The notes: generated by a model from the letters alone, not told the origin. Shown: positions 10,901 to 25,900, counted from the first letter of the stretch. The stretch is DNA of 64,000 bases from Labia minor (GCA_963082975.1 OY720344.1:83192053-83256052); one strand, 5' to 3'. Made by a program: numbers and translations.

Positions 10901-13900
10901 ATCAGGTGCACAAATTTTTAAGATCAAATATAAATATATAATTTTTGCTAGTTTTCTATATATATAGTTATTTTATATTTAATTTTTAACTCTCTAATTA
11001 TTTATTTATAATTTATAATATGAAAAATATTTACTATTAATTTAATAATATTTACTTTTTTAATATATTTTTTTTAATTTTAAATGACAATTCAGTTTCT
11101 TTACTTCGTTCCTTTACGTAAGTAAACGCTTTGAACGAAACAGAATGAATTGAAATGTTGAATGTTGACACATTTCATTTCAATCGAATTTATTTTTACT
11201 TTTATATAAAACTAACCATTGTAAAATAGAAAATCATTTATTTTAGGATGATTAGTTCTTTTAATTTTGATTAATTTATTTAATATTTTATTATCTAATT
11301 TTGACAATTATCCAGAAGTACAAATATTTTATATATTTATATATTTATTTCTTAATAAAATTATTTGTAAATTATTCTATTCTATACAACAGTGATTCAA
11401 CCTGTGGATCGCAAGAATATTAAGAGAAAATATATAGTATTATTTAAAAATATTGATTACCTAAAAGAAAGAGAGAAATAGATATTACTATTAGTATTAC
11501 TATTAAGTTAAATACTAGTGTTTATTTTATATTTAATATTTATATTTGTTCCTGATGTAATATATTTACATCTCAAACAATTTTGGTTAATCTTTTCTGA
11601 AAATTCCAGAGATTGCAGATACTGTCTTTCTCAACGACTAATTTGTTTTAGATGTTATCGAAACCCCACCAGTGAATGCGATCTTGATGAAGTCAATCAC
11701 GGTGGGAAATGTTATCGCCTTGTAGAGCCTGATTTGCACAAAGGCGCAGGTTTCTCTTATCTCGAGGCATTAAATGATTGTAAATCTCGGAATGGCCATC
11801 TTATTGATATTGAAAATCAAGTGAGAATTATTATTATTTTTTTTTTCGTAACTCAAATGACAAAAATATATAATTAAATTTTTAATTTATATTTGCAAAT
11901 TTCAAGATGGAGAATGATTTTATATCGGAATGGCTATTTGTAATGCATCCAAACGTGACAAGTGTCATGACATCCGGTGTTGGAATCAAATATAATGGCT
12001 CCGCCATTTGGGTGTGGGAGCATAGTAATAAATTCATTAATTTTACAAAGTGGTTTACAGGTGATTCTACTATTTAACTTAATATAATTAAATAACTTTT
12101 GAAATTATCTGTTTTAGATATCCCTTTAGAATATATTTTGTTTTCAATTCATGTTTAACTTAGATTTGTTAGAGAAATATTTAATTGAATATTTGTTTGT
12201 TAATTTACTGTTTAAACAACTAGAATTTATATTTATGTTTAAATATAATTAATTAATATATTATTATATATTAAATTACCTATAGGCATATTTATTTATT
12301 ACTATTTAACTTGGTATTTAATAAAAAAATTAAAACCATCTATCAGCCCTCGCCCTCTGTGGAGTTAAAAAACTTGAAAGTTCACCACATTCTTTCAACT
12401 GTCCCTATTCCCACCTTCAGCCAATTCACATTTTCCTTTACACTGGTGGACAATCACCAATTTCGATTTTGACCTTCCCAAAGACAAGCTTTCCTCATGG
12501 GATAGGAGATATCCCATAAATCGCGAGTGATATAATAAAAATAAAATTTTAACTATTTTTAAAAAATTCCATATTGTTTTACTTTATGAATTAAATTGTT
12601 ATAAAAAAGTCCTCTGGTTTTTGTACATCTTATGAAAGGTCAGTAGAGCTGTTCATAATGATCATAATTTTCTTGATCGGAGGGCGCTATTTATTATTTC
12701 AAGTAGCTTCTGAATTTTTATCACATCGGCTGGGTGAACTTCGTTAGTCCCTTGTCAGACCAGGTATTTGAACCCCGCCTCGAGTTTGAAAGACAAGCGT
12801 GTTGCCTCATAGAATGGAGTGGAACCTAAAATTGTTCAAGATTTTCATAAATTCAATTATAATTCTATTATAACTATAAAAAAAATTGTATACTTATAGA
12901 AGTATTTTCTAATTTGCAGGTTGGCAAAATGATCTACAAGGTCCACCGGAAGTTGGTGATCGTGCTCGATGTATTGTATTAAAAAGAGATTTCCCCTGCA
13001 CCTATTCTTATTATAGTGATTATCCATCGAAGTGTTTATCTAATTATTATTTTTGGGGCACTGAAGATTGTAGTATCACTCATTCTCATCCATACGTTTG
13101 CGAAAAGGCACATCTTCCAGTTGGTAATCATTTATATAAATTATTTTAGCTTGACTAACGAATTATAAAAAATAAGTGCTATGTCCACTTTATCTAAACC
13201 TTAGTTTAATTTATAATAATTTATTAAACTTGATGAGATTTGATGCCTGAGTTTTAAATTTAGCAGTCCATTAAAAGAGCCTTTAAGTCCTAATCACTAA
13301 AGACAGAAATAATTTAAGATTTGGATTATTTCTGTTTGATTCAATATTTTTATACGACTTTTGTATGTATTAATTTCAATTCTAGCCATTCAAACCATTT
13401 TTATTTTTCAATCGAATAAAAATTAGTGTTTTGAAAGGAAAGGACTTGTAATACCTATTCACTGCCGGTATGTATTTTTTCACAGATCTCCACGTTTCAA
13501 GTCCACGTTTCCAAAAAAGTTTTTTCTCATTGACAAATGTGTATGTGTGTGAGAAATCTTGTGAATATTGTGTGAGATTTTCCCCCACTCCATCCTTCTC
13601 TTCAAACTCTCGACCATTTCTTTTTGAGATCACTTTGCTTTTAATTTTACTTTTTCACTTATTATATATTTTATAATTCAATTATTTTTATTATTACTTT
13701 TTAATGTACCCTTTAATAAATATTTTTTTTTTTATATTTTAGATAATTTTAAAAATATTGTTTTTTAATTTCTATAACTCAAATAATATTAATTTTTCTT
13801 ATTATATTTAATTTAAAAGAATAATATAATTAATCGACTACTGTATATATCGATTGAAATATTCAATTCATAAGGAGTAGCGGGTGGATACTCTCTATGA

Positions 13901-16900
13901 TCCTGATAGAGATAGGTTCACTTCAGGGAAGCCACCCTGCTCACGCAAGCCACGACTTTTCTTGTCTTCAATTGAGGAAGTCGTGTCCCAAACCCTAAAA
14001 ATATCCTATTTATTGAATATTAGAAAAATCCTTCTCATATACTCCATCCATTCGCTAATCCGCCTATCCAACATGACATTTCATGGCTAACAACCCTCTA
14101 ATCATTTAATGACGAAAACTAAAACAAAAAGAATAGGAAAAGCTGGAAACACTTAGGGAAGGCAGGCCTTCATCCGAAAATGGTTAAGAAAATAGGTTTA
14201 AATATAGAAGCCAAAGCGATTAACTCCAGATATAAACAAGCCCAAAGTTCACAGCTTGTATTAAATTCAGGGGTTATTGATTACAGAAAAATGTATATTG
14301 CATTGCAATATTAAGATTATCAAGTTAATTATTCACTTCATATGTTGAAGATTACATTACATTACATTACATTACATTACATTACTAGCAACATTTTAAA
14401 AATTGGAGTTAATCGGTTTGGCTTGTGAGTGGCACACATATATATATCGATTGAAAAGTCATATGGCGGCTTCCACATATAAATGGCTGGTTTTACATTA
14501 ATTTCTTAACACTTTCTTTTTCAACTTTATTTTTATATGTTAATTTCTCAAAAGTGATCCTTAAGCTTATTATTAGTGTATAATTATACTTATAATTGAT
14601 GAATAAAATATTTTATATGTATTTTTTAGGATGTGTAATTGGCAATGGAGAAGACTACAAGGAAAAGGCGAATATTACTAGTTCAGGCAAACCCTGTCTT
14701 CCCTGGGACAATCCGAAAGTGATTTCAGCATTACGTTTCCGTGTTTCAAAATCCATTCGTGAACAAATGTTATCTGGTCATAATTATTGTAGAAACCCTG
14801 GAGGCGAAACACATCCGTGGTGTTTTGTCGGAAGTTCAAACGGGCCGAAAATTGAACAATGTGATATCACCATCTGTCCGAATTTGGGTAATGTTTTTTT
14901 TTAAAAATATATTGAGTTTGAAAATTGTTTTAGATTATTAAATATAATATATATAGATATATACAAATTCCAAAAATTATTTTCCAACAATTTCATTCTT
15001 GAAAATGGCTCCAAAAAAGAGCGGAAACCTCGAGAATTCTTCAAATAAACTCTGAAAAAAATAACAATTTCAATATATATATATGTGTGTGTGTATGTAT
15101 ATGATTTGCTGAATATTATCTTGGACAAAAAGATGATTATTTTTTCCTTTAAAAATCAAATCATGAACAATGAGTAACTCCTGCGTCAATGAAATTTTAA
15201 TTTCGGCTAAACATAAATCCAATTTATAATTATATATATGTCGTAGTAAGTTTAGGAAAATAACATTTGCCTGGCCAAATAACTTCAATTATTTCAATTC
15301 AATTTGAATACGAAAATAAAATGCTATTGCGCCTAGACAAAAGCCATTTGGCTAAATCTTTGTTGGGCAAATAACTTTAACTATTAGTGACCAATTACGA
15401 AATTATTCAAAAATTTTTTTGTTCTTTATTGTATATTTATCTAACTTCAGCTTGCCATACCGATTATTATCGATAGACCTGCCGTCAGACTTGATTGACA
15501 ATATTTCAACAGATGAAGACTTACAAGATTTATACGAATCCGAAGATATACCAAATGGTGGAATATTATCTGAGGAATTATTAGATAATGTACTCATTGT
15601 CATTGAAGAAACATTACCCAGTACATCAAATGATATAATTTTTCCAAAAATATTAGAAAAAATGATGATTTGAGCTATTTGGCCAGGCAAATGCTATTTT
15701 TCAAATATTACCATTATATATATATTGACAATATTGACATATTTATATATACAATATTATATATATGTTGTTTTAGATTTCCGTGAGTTTGTTTATTATT
15801 ATTATCAGATTTATCCGGGATATAATCACTTATTTTTGTGAGATTGTTTTCTCGACGTTTCGGCACCCATTCTGGCGCCATTTTCAAGAGGTTATTTAGG
15901 CGAGAATATTTTTGGGATTCTGGGTATTAGTCTGTTTGACCAAGAGATTTTGGGTTGATAGGTTTGGGTGGTTTTGTACTTTTTGATGTGAAACTCTGAA
16001 GAATCCTATAATATACCTACTCTTTTACCGAACGACGATAGTAAGGGTGGTATTGTTTTAAATAAAAGGATTATAATAGACTTTAATTTTTGGATAATCG
16101 CAGCCATCAACAATCTTAACTCATTATATGATATTGATTTTTTTGATCAGAAAATAAAATATTTTAAATCAATATACAAAAGTACAAATATAATAATTGG
16201 ATAAGTATCTAGTATAATTATATTTCTTTCAATTTTCTAATTGAAATTAAATCAGATTTATTTTTGTTCTAATTGAAAATCAGAATACGAAATTTTTTAC
16301 TGTTAAAATTGTTTATTAGGAGAAATTTAATTTTTAGTCACGCATTTAATAATAGATTCACAAGTTGATTTTTATTAAATTCTCATACATATTATTTCAA
16401 TAATTCTATCATATTATTAAATTTATATTATTATTGTTAATATTCTATTTCAGAAACTCGTTTTTCGGATATTTCCTGTAATGAAAATGAGTTTCCATGT
16501 TCACTTGGTGAATGCATACCTAAATCTTGGCGATGTGATGGATTAAAGGTATTTCAAAAATAATAAACAAAACATTTAAATAATTTTAAATTAAATAAAT
16601 AAAAAATTAATAAATTTTAGGATTGTTCAAATGGTTTAGATGAGCTCAATTGTACAACGGCATTAGAGCGGTTTACCTTTAAGAAAAATAAAAAATTAAT
16701 TGTTCCGGAGAAAAATAAATGGTTGAAAATTTATGATCCGAATGTTTGTGCCAAATATTGTCAGGATGCGAAAGATTTTATATGTCGTTCATTTAGTCAT
16801 AAGTAAGTATCGTAAGGAAAATATACTGACTTGAGAAAAAAATTAGCTGGAGTGTCTCCACTCGACTATCTCGCAATTTGAATTGGATTAAATAACATAA

Positions 16901-19900
16901 TATATTTAAATTAAATTTAATTAATTATAAATTATCTTTGTTGGTGGCACTACGTCACGTCCTGGCGATTGATTGCCAGTCAACGTCTTCTTATATCTTA
17001 CAAAAGGACCTTTTTACATTTCTTTTGGACTTTGTAACATTTTTATAATTATAAGTTAGTCCGGAATTTTAAAAAAATTAAGACATCATCTCTAGTCGAC
17101 CCTTAGGCTGAAATTTTAATAAAATAAGAATTAGGAAATATACAGCTGTAGTTTGTAGTTTAGGAAGAACTAAAAAAGAAATCTGTTTAACATCCCTGAA
17201 TTAAAACTTGATTTTATAAATTATCCTATAAAATAAAAGTAATTATATTAATTTTAAATTATTTAACATTATATTATGCTGTTTTACCTCATTATACTCC
17301 TTGTCAAGTTAAATGACAAGTTTAAGATTAATTACTACTAATTCCAAAAACTTAAAATGGTTTTAAATTTTTTATTTAAAATGGTTTACTTGATCAAGGT
17401 ATATCTTATACATTTATCTATCTATCTCTGTGGTTCTACGGAACCCGAAAGTACTTGGCCTCTGGAACCACATTTCTCCTTATGAACAACTCTCATCTCT
17501 CTGACAACCCATCTTAAATTTTCTGCCACCGCGTCCTTGGTTTACTAATCGGTCTCCGACAAATATTCTTTTCTCTCCCATTGTTGCATGTGGAATTGTA
17601 TGGCCTTTATGCATCTCTAGACATTATTAGAGTGTTAAAAGCGAAAAGGGCAATTCCTCGTTATACAGCCTCCGCCATTCCCGGGGATCCCATCTTTCTT
17701 TGGCCCATAAGTGTTGCAAAGAATCCTATTTTCAAATTCTCTAAATCTACTCTCGTCTCTCAAGGTCATAAACCACGCCTCAAACCCATATAATACACAC
17801 ACACACAACCGACATAATTCTTGTTTTATTATACATATTTTAATTTTGGTTTCTTTGGATTTGAATTTTGACTAGATATAATTTAATACTTTTGCATGAT
17901 AAAAGGCGTAACTCGATTGCAACCTTGATTTAAATTCTTCTCGAATATTATTATCCTTCGTGATTACACAACCTAAATATTTAAATTTTTCTTTTCAAAT
18001 TCTACGCTTTCTATATTAAGACTTTGTGCGTTAATTCCCCTCTGCTACCAAATATTTTATCTTAGCATTATTAATTTCGAGCTCAACCTCCTTTAATGCG
18101 TGGGTTAATTTTTGTGCTGTATTTAATTGCATTTGTCGAATCTTCTATTATATTTAAGTCGTCTGCGTAACCTAATACTTGAATATTATACATTTGTAAT
18201 TGTGAGTTAAAAGTGAATAATTTAGCCTTCAGTAGTTTAATTAAATTGACATTTCTGTGGTAAAAATTAGAAAAAAATTCTTAATTGTTCCATTCACTAT
18301 TGGTCCTTTTACTTAGGTTATTTTTTTCAATTTCAATGAACTATTCATTAACTAAGAATGCATATTGAAATCGTTTTTAAACTAAAAATCCAATTTTCAC
18401 AATCTGATCTCCATATATCTATATATTCTATATATTTAAATTGATATTAAAAAATGAAAGCTTATAATTGCGAGTATAAATATTAACTAATTTTTTTATT
18501 GAATTTATCTTTAAGCAAACGTGATGAATTGTGTTTATTGAGTGATACAAATGTTGGTCTGCATGGAGATTTAATCGATAAAGATGATTGGGATTATTAT
18601 GAATATATTTCAACAGCTGTTGATTGCTCCACAATGCACGTTTGTGGAAATGGAAAATGTATTCCTAATAATAAGGTAAGTTTTTATTTTATTTTTATTT
18701 ACGAGTATATTGAAATTCAAATCAATTCAGTGCTGTTCTAATCTCCGCGATGTTACACGGGAATCCTCGATTATTTTTTTTTCTTCAAATTTTAATGGAA
18801 AATATTAAATTGATAATATTAAATTCTTAAAAAAAAGTGGAATTTAAAAGTTTCTGCATGGTAAATGTAATATTTATGAAAAATCATAAATTATTCTCTC
18901 TCCATTTAAGTATATACTAGGTTGTTCAATAAGTTCGCGGAACGGAAATCAAGAAACCAATTTTTATTTGTAAAACTTTGTAAAATTGATTCATAAGGTT
19001 ACAATAATAATACCGAATTGATTGTTTTGCCAGTTTGGAGGTAATCTATAAACAAAATTCCTTTTGAATTCCAAAAACTGATGCTAACACCTTCTTGGTT
19101 GATTTTTGCACACGAACTCGCTTCGGGGGGCGCCGAAGAGTCGGGTTCACACCACTCCTTAGCCTCCTGTTTTGATGGTACCCATTTTGCACATAGTTTT
19201 TTGAAACCCAAATTAACACTCAAAATATTGCTCACTGTGCCAAATGAAATGCCTAAAGCTCCTCTTAAATCTCTTTCAGTCAATCAACGGTCTTCCAATA
19301 CCATATCTTATCGCTCCTCGAACTTATTGAACAATCTGGTATTTCAATAATTAATATGATTATATTTTTTGTAGTTATGTGATGGTGTGTGGGATTGTTA
19401 TGATCATTCTGATGAAACTCAAAATTGCACTCATTTGGATTTTGCATTACGATTAGTTGACAATATTAAACCAAACGAAGGAAAACTTCAAATAAGAGGT
19501 GTTTATAAAAAAATTATTTTATTTATTCTTCTGACCCAATATTAATCGTTTTATTATATATTACGTAAAAATAATTTAAAATATATTATTTATTTATTCT
19601 CTTTGTTTTTTTCTCCTTCAGTCTTTGGTAGTTGGGGCGCTGTTTGTGATGATCTCTTCACAAAACAAAGTGGTGACGTGGCATGTCGTCAATTAGGTTT
19701 CGAAATGGGCTCCCTAAAAATAATGCCGACTTCTTTAAACACATCTTTTAGTGAAGATTATATTATGGATGATGTACAATGTTTTGGAAACGAAACCTCT
19801 CTACTTCAATGTCAACATCAGGGATGGAATGTACATAATTGTGGACCAGAGGAAGCAATTTATTTGATCTGTGCAACCCCTGGAGAAAGTTCTTGTTCTT

Positions 19901-22900
19901 TTGGTGAATGGTCCTGTACCAATACTTCAGAATGTATTGAGATCACTTACCTTTGTGATGGAGTTAATGACTGTGAGGATCATTCCGATGAAAATTTTCA
20001 AATGTGTAATGTAAGTAAATTTTTATCGAAAATTGTTATTAAATAAACAAAAAAAAAAAATAATAAAACAATTACAAATACACATTGTCCCTAAGGGAGA
20101 TTTCAACCACTCTTTCTCTTCGAGTTAAATTCGATATCGAAGAAATTAGAAATAATAATGTTTTTTTTTTCTTTGCAATAAAACTTTATACTTTATATAA
20201 ATTAAAATAAAAGTAGATGGAATAAATTTCAAAATTCTACTCAAATAAATAATATCATAGTATCAAAATTGAAATAGTTTTTATAATATAATAATATGGG
20301 ATTAATTAGAGAGATATAATTGTACAAATTGAGGCGTATATAAATGGGAAGGGGGAGATGAGATTAAGACTTTCATTTATTTCAGACTACAATTCAAAAA
20401 CATGAAGAAATGTTAGTGATAGAATTACCGCATCGTTGACTGATTAAACAGGGTGAATTGGTGTTAAAAATACTAAACCACATCCATGGAAATGGATCTT
20501 CATTTACTTTCATTTATTCATTTTTTATTTACTCATAGCATAGCCAGCAAATAAACACCAGTCGTGTATTTGGGGGTACTAATTTGAAGAAAAACTTGTC
20601 AATTTGGAAAATTCGAAGTGGCTACAAAATTACACATATCACACTGATTCTTTCTTATTTTCTTTATTTTTTTAGAATAATTAAATATAAAGTTTAATTT
20701 TAGTGATTGATATTTTTTTGATATAATGGCTAACATTATATTCCAGTAAGCAAGTACTTTAAATAAAATATCCCTTATGAACTATTAATATTTAAGATTA
20801 AGATTATTAGTACCGGGACCCCGAGCCTCGGCTCGGTACTTAAGTTAAAAAAAATGATTCATTATTATTGGGTTTGGCTGGTAATATTAATACCTGGGAT
20901 ACCGAGCTGTCGCTCGAAAAAATATTTAGACATTATTATAGACATTTTCATTCTGTAAATTAAATAATTTTATTTCATTTAAATAAATATCTATTTTTAA
21001 ATAATTTTTCTCTCTACATTATTTATCTAATTCTGACAATATATTAAGATCACACCGGGACCCCGAGCCTCGGCTAGGTAATTAAGTTAAAAAAAAATAA
21101 TTCATTATTATATTGGGTTTGGCTGGTAATATTAATACTTGGGACACCGAGCTGATATACAATTCTTTAATTATTTATTACAATTATTAAATGTTGCATC
21201 ATTGCATGGAACTTGGGGTCCTCAATAATACATAAATATGTATACCGGGACCCCGAGCCTCGGCTCGGTACTTAAGTTAAAAAAAATGATTCATTATTAT
21301 TGGATTTGGCTGGTAATATTAATACCTGGGACACCGAGCTCGCTCTACCCTTTAAAAAATATTGATATACAATTCTTTAATTATTTATTACAATTATTAA
21401 ATGTATTAAATAATATTTTATTGAAAAAATATTAAAAATTATAAAACTATCTAAAACTTAATTAATAAAAGAACAATGAATAAATAAATCACGAAAATAG
21501 ATAAAAAAAAAAATGGGGGAGTAAAAACAATTGTTCTTACCGCTGGTCTATGATATTTTGATAATTACAAAGATATTTTTACCATCTTTCAAAGACATTT
21601 ATTTGTTTTGTTGTTTTTTTTTGAGAGAGATTAATAAATATATATATATTTTATTAAAAATAAATATTTTTAATTTTATTTCGAAATTAAATAATGAATT
21701 TTAAAATATTTTTATATTTTATTAAAAATAAATATTTTTAATTTTATTTCGAAATTAAATAATAAATTTTAAAATATTTTAAATATAAAAAAAATATTAA
21801 TACAAAATTAAAAAAAGGCGGGATTAAAATTTCAAAATGGATGCCATTTACGTCACCCATATATAATTTTCAATTAAGAAATTAATAATGAAGCTGTAAG
21901 TTTCAAGAGATGTGATCAATAAAACTCAATTTTTCTTTATAAATACTATATCTAGTGTGAATTTGAAAAAAATCGTTAGAGCGGTTTTTGAGAACCAATG
22001 GTTATAGATAAATAGATATATAGATAAATAGATATATAGATAAATAGATATATAGATATATAGATATATACAATTTTAGCTAGCATAATAAGATAAGATT
22101 TAAAATAAATAAACGACAAAATATATGAAACAATTTCAATTAATTTAAAGAACATAAATTAAAAAAAAATAGTCATAAAACATACAGCCCTTAAATATAC
22201 GTATGCACTAAAAGTCAGAAAAGTATGCCCTGTGGATATAAAATAATATATATTTCGTGATTTGATTACAACATATTATTAAAATAAATATTTTTAATTA
22301 TATTTTATTTATAATATTTTGTATTTAAGGAAGCACTATCCGGCGTTGCCTGGAGCCATTTTTTTTATTATTAAAATTCCTATTTTAAATTAAGAAAAAA
22401 CTAACAAAGATGATTTTTCCGAGGGTGAAACCAATACAGATTGATTTTTCTTTACTGGTGTGAATTTCAAAAAAAATCCTTAGAGCGGTTTAATATTTCA
22501 AAAATACAAATATATATACATACAATTTTTGGTAGTATAATAACAAAAGATATATGGGGTAATGTTGCAATGACCTTGAAACCTCTCTTTAGGGAAAGGT
22601 GTAATCACCCCCACATAATAGATATCGCTACGCCACTGTTTGTGAGGTATTAAATATGATAATTAAAAAATCTAATTATAAAGAATACTTATAAATAAAT
22701 TGATTGAATAATGTTTGCAAAGAATATTAAGTACTTTAGGATATTTTTTGTCCTTTTAAAGAAATGAAAATGAAAATTTTTTTATTTGTTTTTTTGGAAT
22801 TTTTTATAATATTATATTAAATTCATATTATATATATATTATTTAGAATAAAACATAATAACTGAACTCATTTTCAACTTTTTTCGTACTTTACTATCTG

Positions 22901-25900
22901 AACTTTTTGCAATAATTAACTAAATTTCTTAACTATTAAGATTGGCCCTTATACGTTCTTCTTGTATATAAGAATTCAAAATAGAAATTTATTTTATATC
23001 AATATATGGGAGGCCAGCCTGGGATTCTCAGTCGCTTCCCAGACAGAAAATGTCGAAGTAAATGCAAGCTCCCCTTTAAAACTCCAACAGAAAACTTTTG
23101 AATATAAAAAGTTTCAAACTTAATCATTTCAAAAAAATTAATTAAAAATTATATATATAAAAAAAACAAATAATAATAGACAAAAACTACCAATCAAATT
23201 ACTGAACTGATGAACAAACCGTTGAAATCTGCTTAATTTTTTATTATTAAGAATACTAACCAATTAAATAATTCTCAGAACAATGAAATTTTCTTCGAAT
23301 CGAAAAATATCTCTCCAATAATCCTTCAATAATCTTTACTTCAACTCAACTTACCAACAAAATATTATTTTAATATATTTTCCACTTCTCTCCACAAATT
23401 CTAAAAGTTATGAAAAGTAAAATTAAACATGATAGCATATACATTATTATTATTTTATACATTATGCAGCGTCATCATAAGAAGCTTTACGACTAGATGG
23501 CGTAATAGTCGAAATGCGCATAAAGCATATATATCAATAAACTTTCTGAATTCATATTTATTGAATATTTTTTTAGACAAGTTTCAATGCTAGATTAGTA
23601 GCTGGAACTTCTCCATCGGAGGGACGTCTTGAAGTTCAACATTTCGGTGTTTGGGGCTCAGTTTGTGATGATGATTTCAATGAACATAACGCTAAAGTTG
23701 TTTGCAATTCTTTGGGATATACAGGTATTGATTTGTTTTATATATTATGTTTATAAATGATGGATAGAAAAAGCAATTTGATTGAATGTTTTTTTAAGGA
23801 AGCAAGGCAATTGTTCTGAAAGAGGCTCATTTTGGTTCGGCTCCTTCCAATTGGCCCATTTGGTTGGATGGGATCAGGTGTACAGGTACGGAATCTTCAT
23901 TGGAGGAATGTACTCATTCACCGTGGGGGGAAAGCAACTGCGATCACAACGAAGATGTAGGAATTATTTGTGTACATAATGGGGAAGATATTACAACAAC
24001 AACATCAACAACAACAATGGTACAGCTATGATTCATAAAATAAAAAAAAAGAAAGGAAAAGTACTAAAAATAAATGAAACTTCGTTAAAACTCGTCATTT
24101 CAATTTTTTTTTATTTATATTTATGGTAATATTTTAGAGAACACCCTATAAATGTGGACAAGTTCTTGTTTCGCCTCGTCCACCCGAAAGTAATATTACT
24201 TTAGAACCTCGAATAGTTGGATCCAGAAAAGAACCTTTGATTCCAGGATCCTACCCATGGCAGGTAAGAAATTTTTTTATTAAAATTGATCTATTCAATA
24301 ATTACAGATTTTAAGATTTTATTAAAAGAGAAATATTACTGATTTAAGAAATATTTTAAAATTAATCATTTTTATTTTAAAATAAAAGAATCGGGATGTG
24401 TGTGTACATTTACTGATTGACAATTAATACAAAATACCAATTTTATATATTTTATATATATATAATTTTGAATAGAAAATATTTTAAAAATATATAAAAT
24501 TGGTATTTTATATTAAATTTTATATTTAAGATTGTACTATACTGTTCTATGTATTTTGTATTTTATATTATATTTTTATTAATAATCTTGTCACTCAAGA
24601 CTTGAAGAAAGGTCCGAGCTTGCATCCGAAATGTCGATAAAAATTTGCATTTTTATTTCAATCGCCTGTGCTGTCCACATCCTGTGAATATTCTATTTCA
24701 AAAATTATAGCCATTAATAATATATTTTTAATTTATTTTTTCTTAAAAAACAAAAATTTATGTCATAATTAAATTATATTATAATTATGTTATTTTAATT
24801 ATATATATAATATTGAGGGTATATTGAATTAAATAAATAAATATAATTTCTACTGTTTGTGAATAAAAATTTTATTTTATATTTAGATTATACTTTATTG
24901 ATCGATTTTTAGGCTTCGATTCGTGTGCGTCAGAATTCAGGAAGTAAATCGGTTCATTGGTGTGGGGCTGTAATCATTACACGTCTTCATCTACTTACAG
25001 CTGCCCATTGTCTTACAGATTATAAAAAATCACGTTATGTTGTAAGGGTTGGCGATTTCGATACCGAGGTTTTTTTACATTTCCATTGATTTTTAATATA
25101 TAATAGAAGAAGAAAATTAATACATTTTTAATTATGATTTCCAAGGTTAAAGATGAACAAGAACAAGAATTTGCCATTGAAGAATTTTATATTCATGAAA
25201 AATTTACGAAACCAATTCGGTTAGCAAACGATTTGGCTGTTATAAAGTTGAAAGGGGCGGGAATGCAACTGGGATCGCATGTCCAGCCTGTTTGTTTAGC
25301 AAGGAAAGACACGTTTCAGCCAACCCCAGGAACTAATTGTACGATCAGTGGATGGGGATCCGCAAATCCTGGAGCAGGTAAACCATTAATTATTTTTAAT
25401 TTGACAAATATGAATTGTTATTAACCGAGAAAATATCTAGTAGATAATCCCTCCATAAACTGCATTAACATAACCAGTCCGAAAGAGACTTTTTTTTATT
25501 AGTTTTAAAATAAAATACATAATACATAACCACTGATAAGAGATCATTACATAATTATACTACATAATTATACATTATACTAAAATATCCTATTTGTTTT
25601 ATACAATTATTAATCATGTGAAAAACTATCAAACATATCTTTATTTTTACTGTCAGTTCAGAGGAAAAAAATGAAAACGTAGTAGGTAGGTAATGGTCCT
25701 CTTCCGAATGAGCTACATTTCTCAATAGTTGATAGAAAACTACGAATTTTGAATAATGCCCGTGTACCAAATTTCATTATTCTAGCTCAAACCGTTTTTG
25801 TCTACATACTTACACACACACACACACAGACATTTTTTTCAACCTTAGTGAAAATGACTCAGGGGCCTTCAAAACGTATAAAAACATCAAAATCTCGGCA

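Larger units (their letters stand above)
14888..16453 (+). other. Intron after the kringle exon
   Basis: Contains AT-rich sequence, an element with 31 bp terminal inverted repeats (15257-15700), a Penelope-type hammerhead-like motif (15846-15905, - strand) and a short R2 start fragment at about 16024-16055. No exon was found. Confidence 0.7.
20011..23576 (+). other. 3.6 kb intron: R1 array, R5-type repeats, AT-rich filler
   Basis: Holds three R1 hairpin units (20811-21400), a 16-mer tandem tract with atagataaatagatat units (about 22000-22070), and sequences shared with 54000-55400: agcataataagataagat, the aggaagcactatccggcgtt block at about 22328 and the taatttcgaaata block at about 21680. 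The stretch 20380-20640 and a GC-richer bit at 22990-23080 have no recognised content. Confidence 0.7.

Noticed and set aside
13382-13633. 83-codon frames on both strands in the intron before the kringle
   Set aside because: No recognisable domain, and no splice sites joining them to the gene in phase.
15403-15690. 95-codon frame antisense to the acidic ORF at 15419
   Set aside because: Mirror of the + strand frame; composition gives no support for a protein.
22000-22072. CRISPR-like array
   Set aside because: Short A/T 16-mers repeat without unique spacers. This is a simple tandem repeat in a eukaryotic genome.
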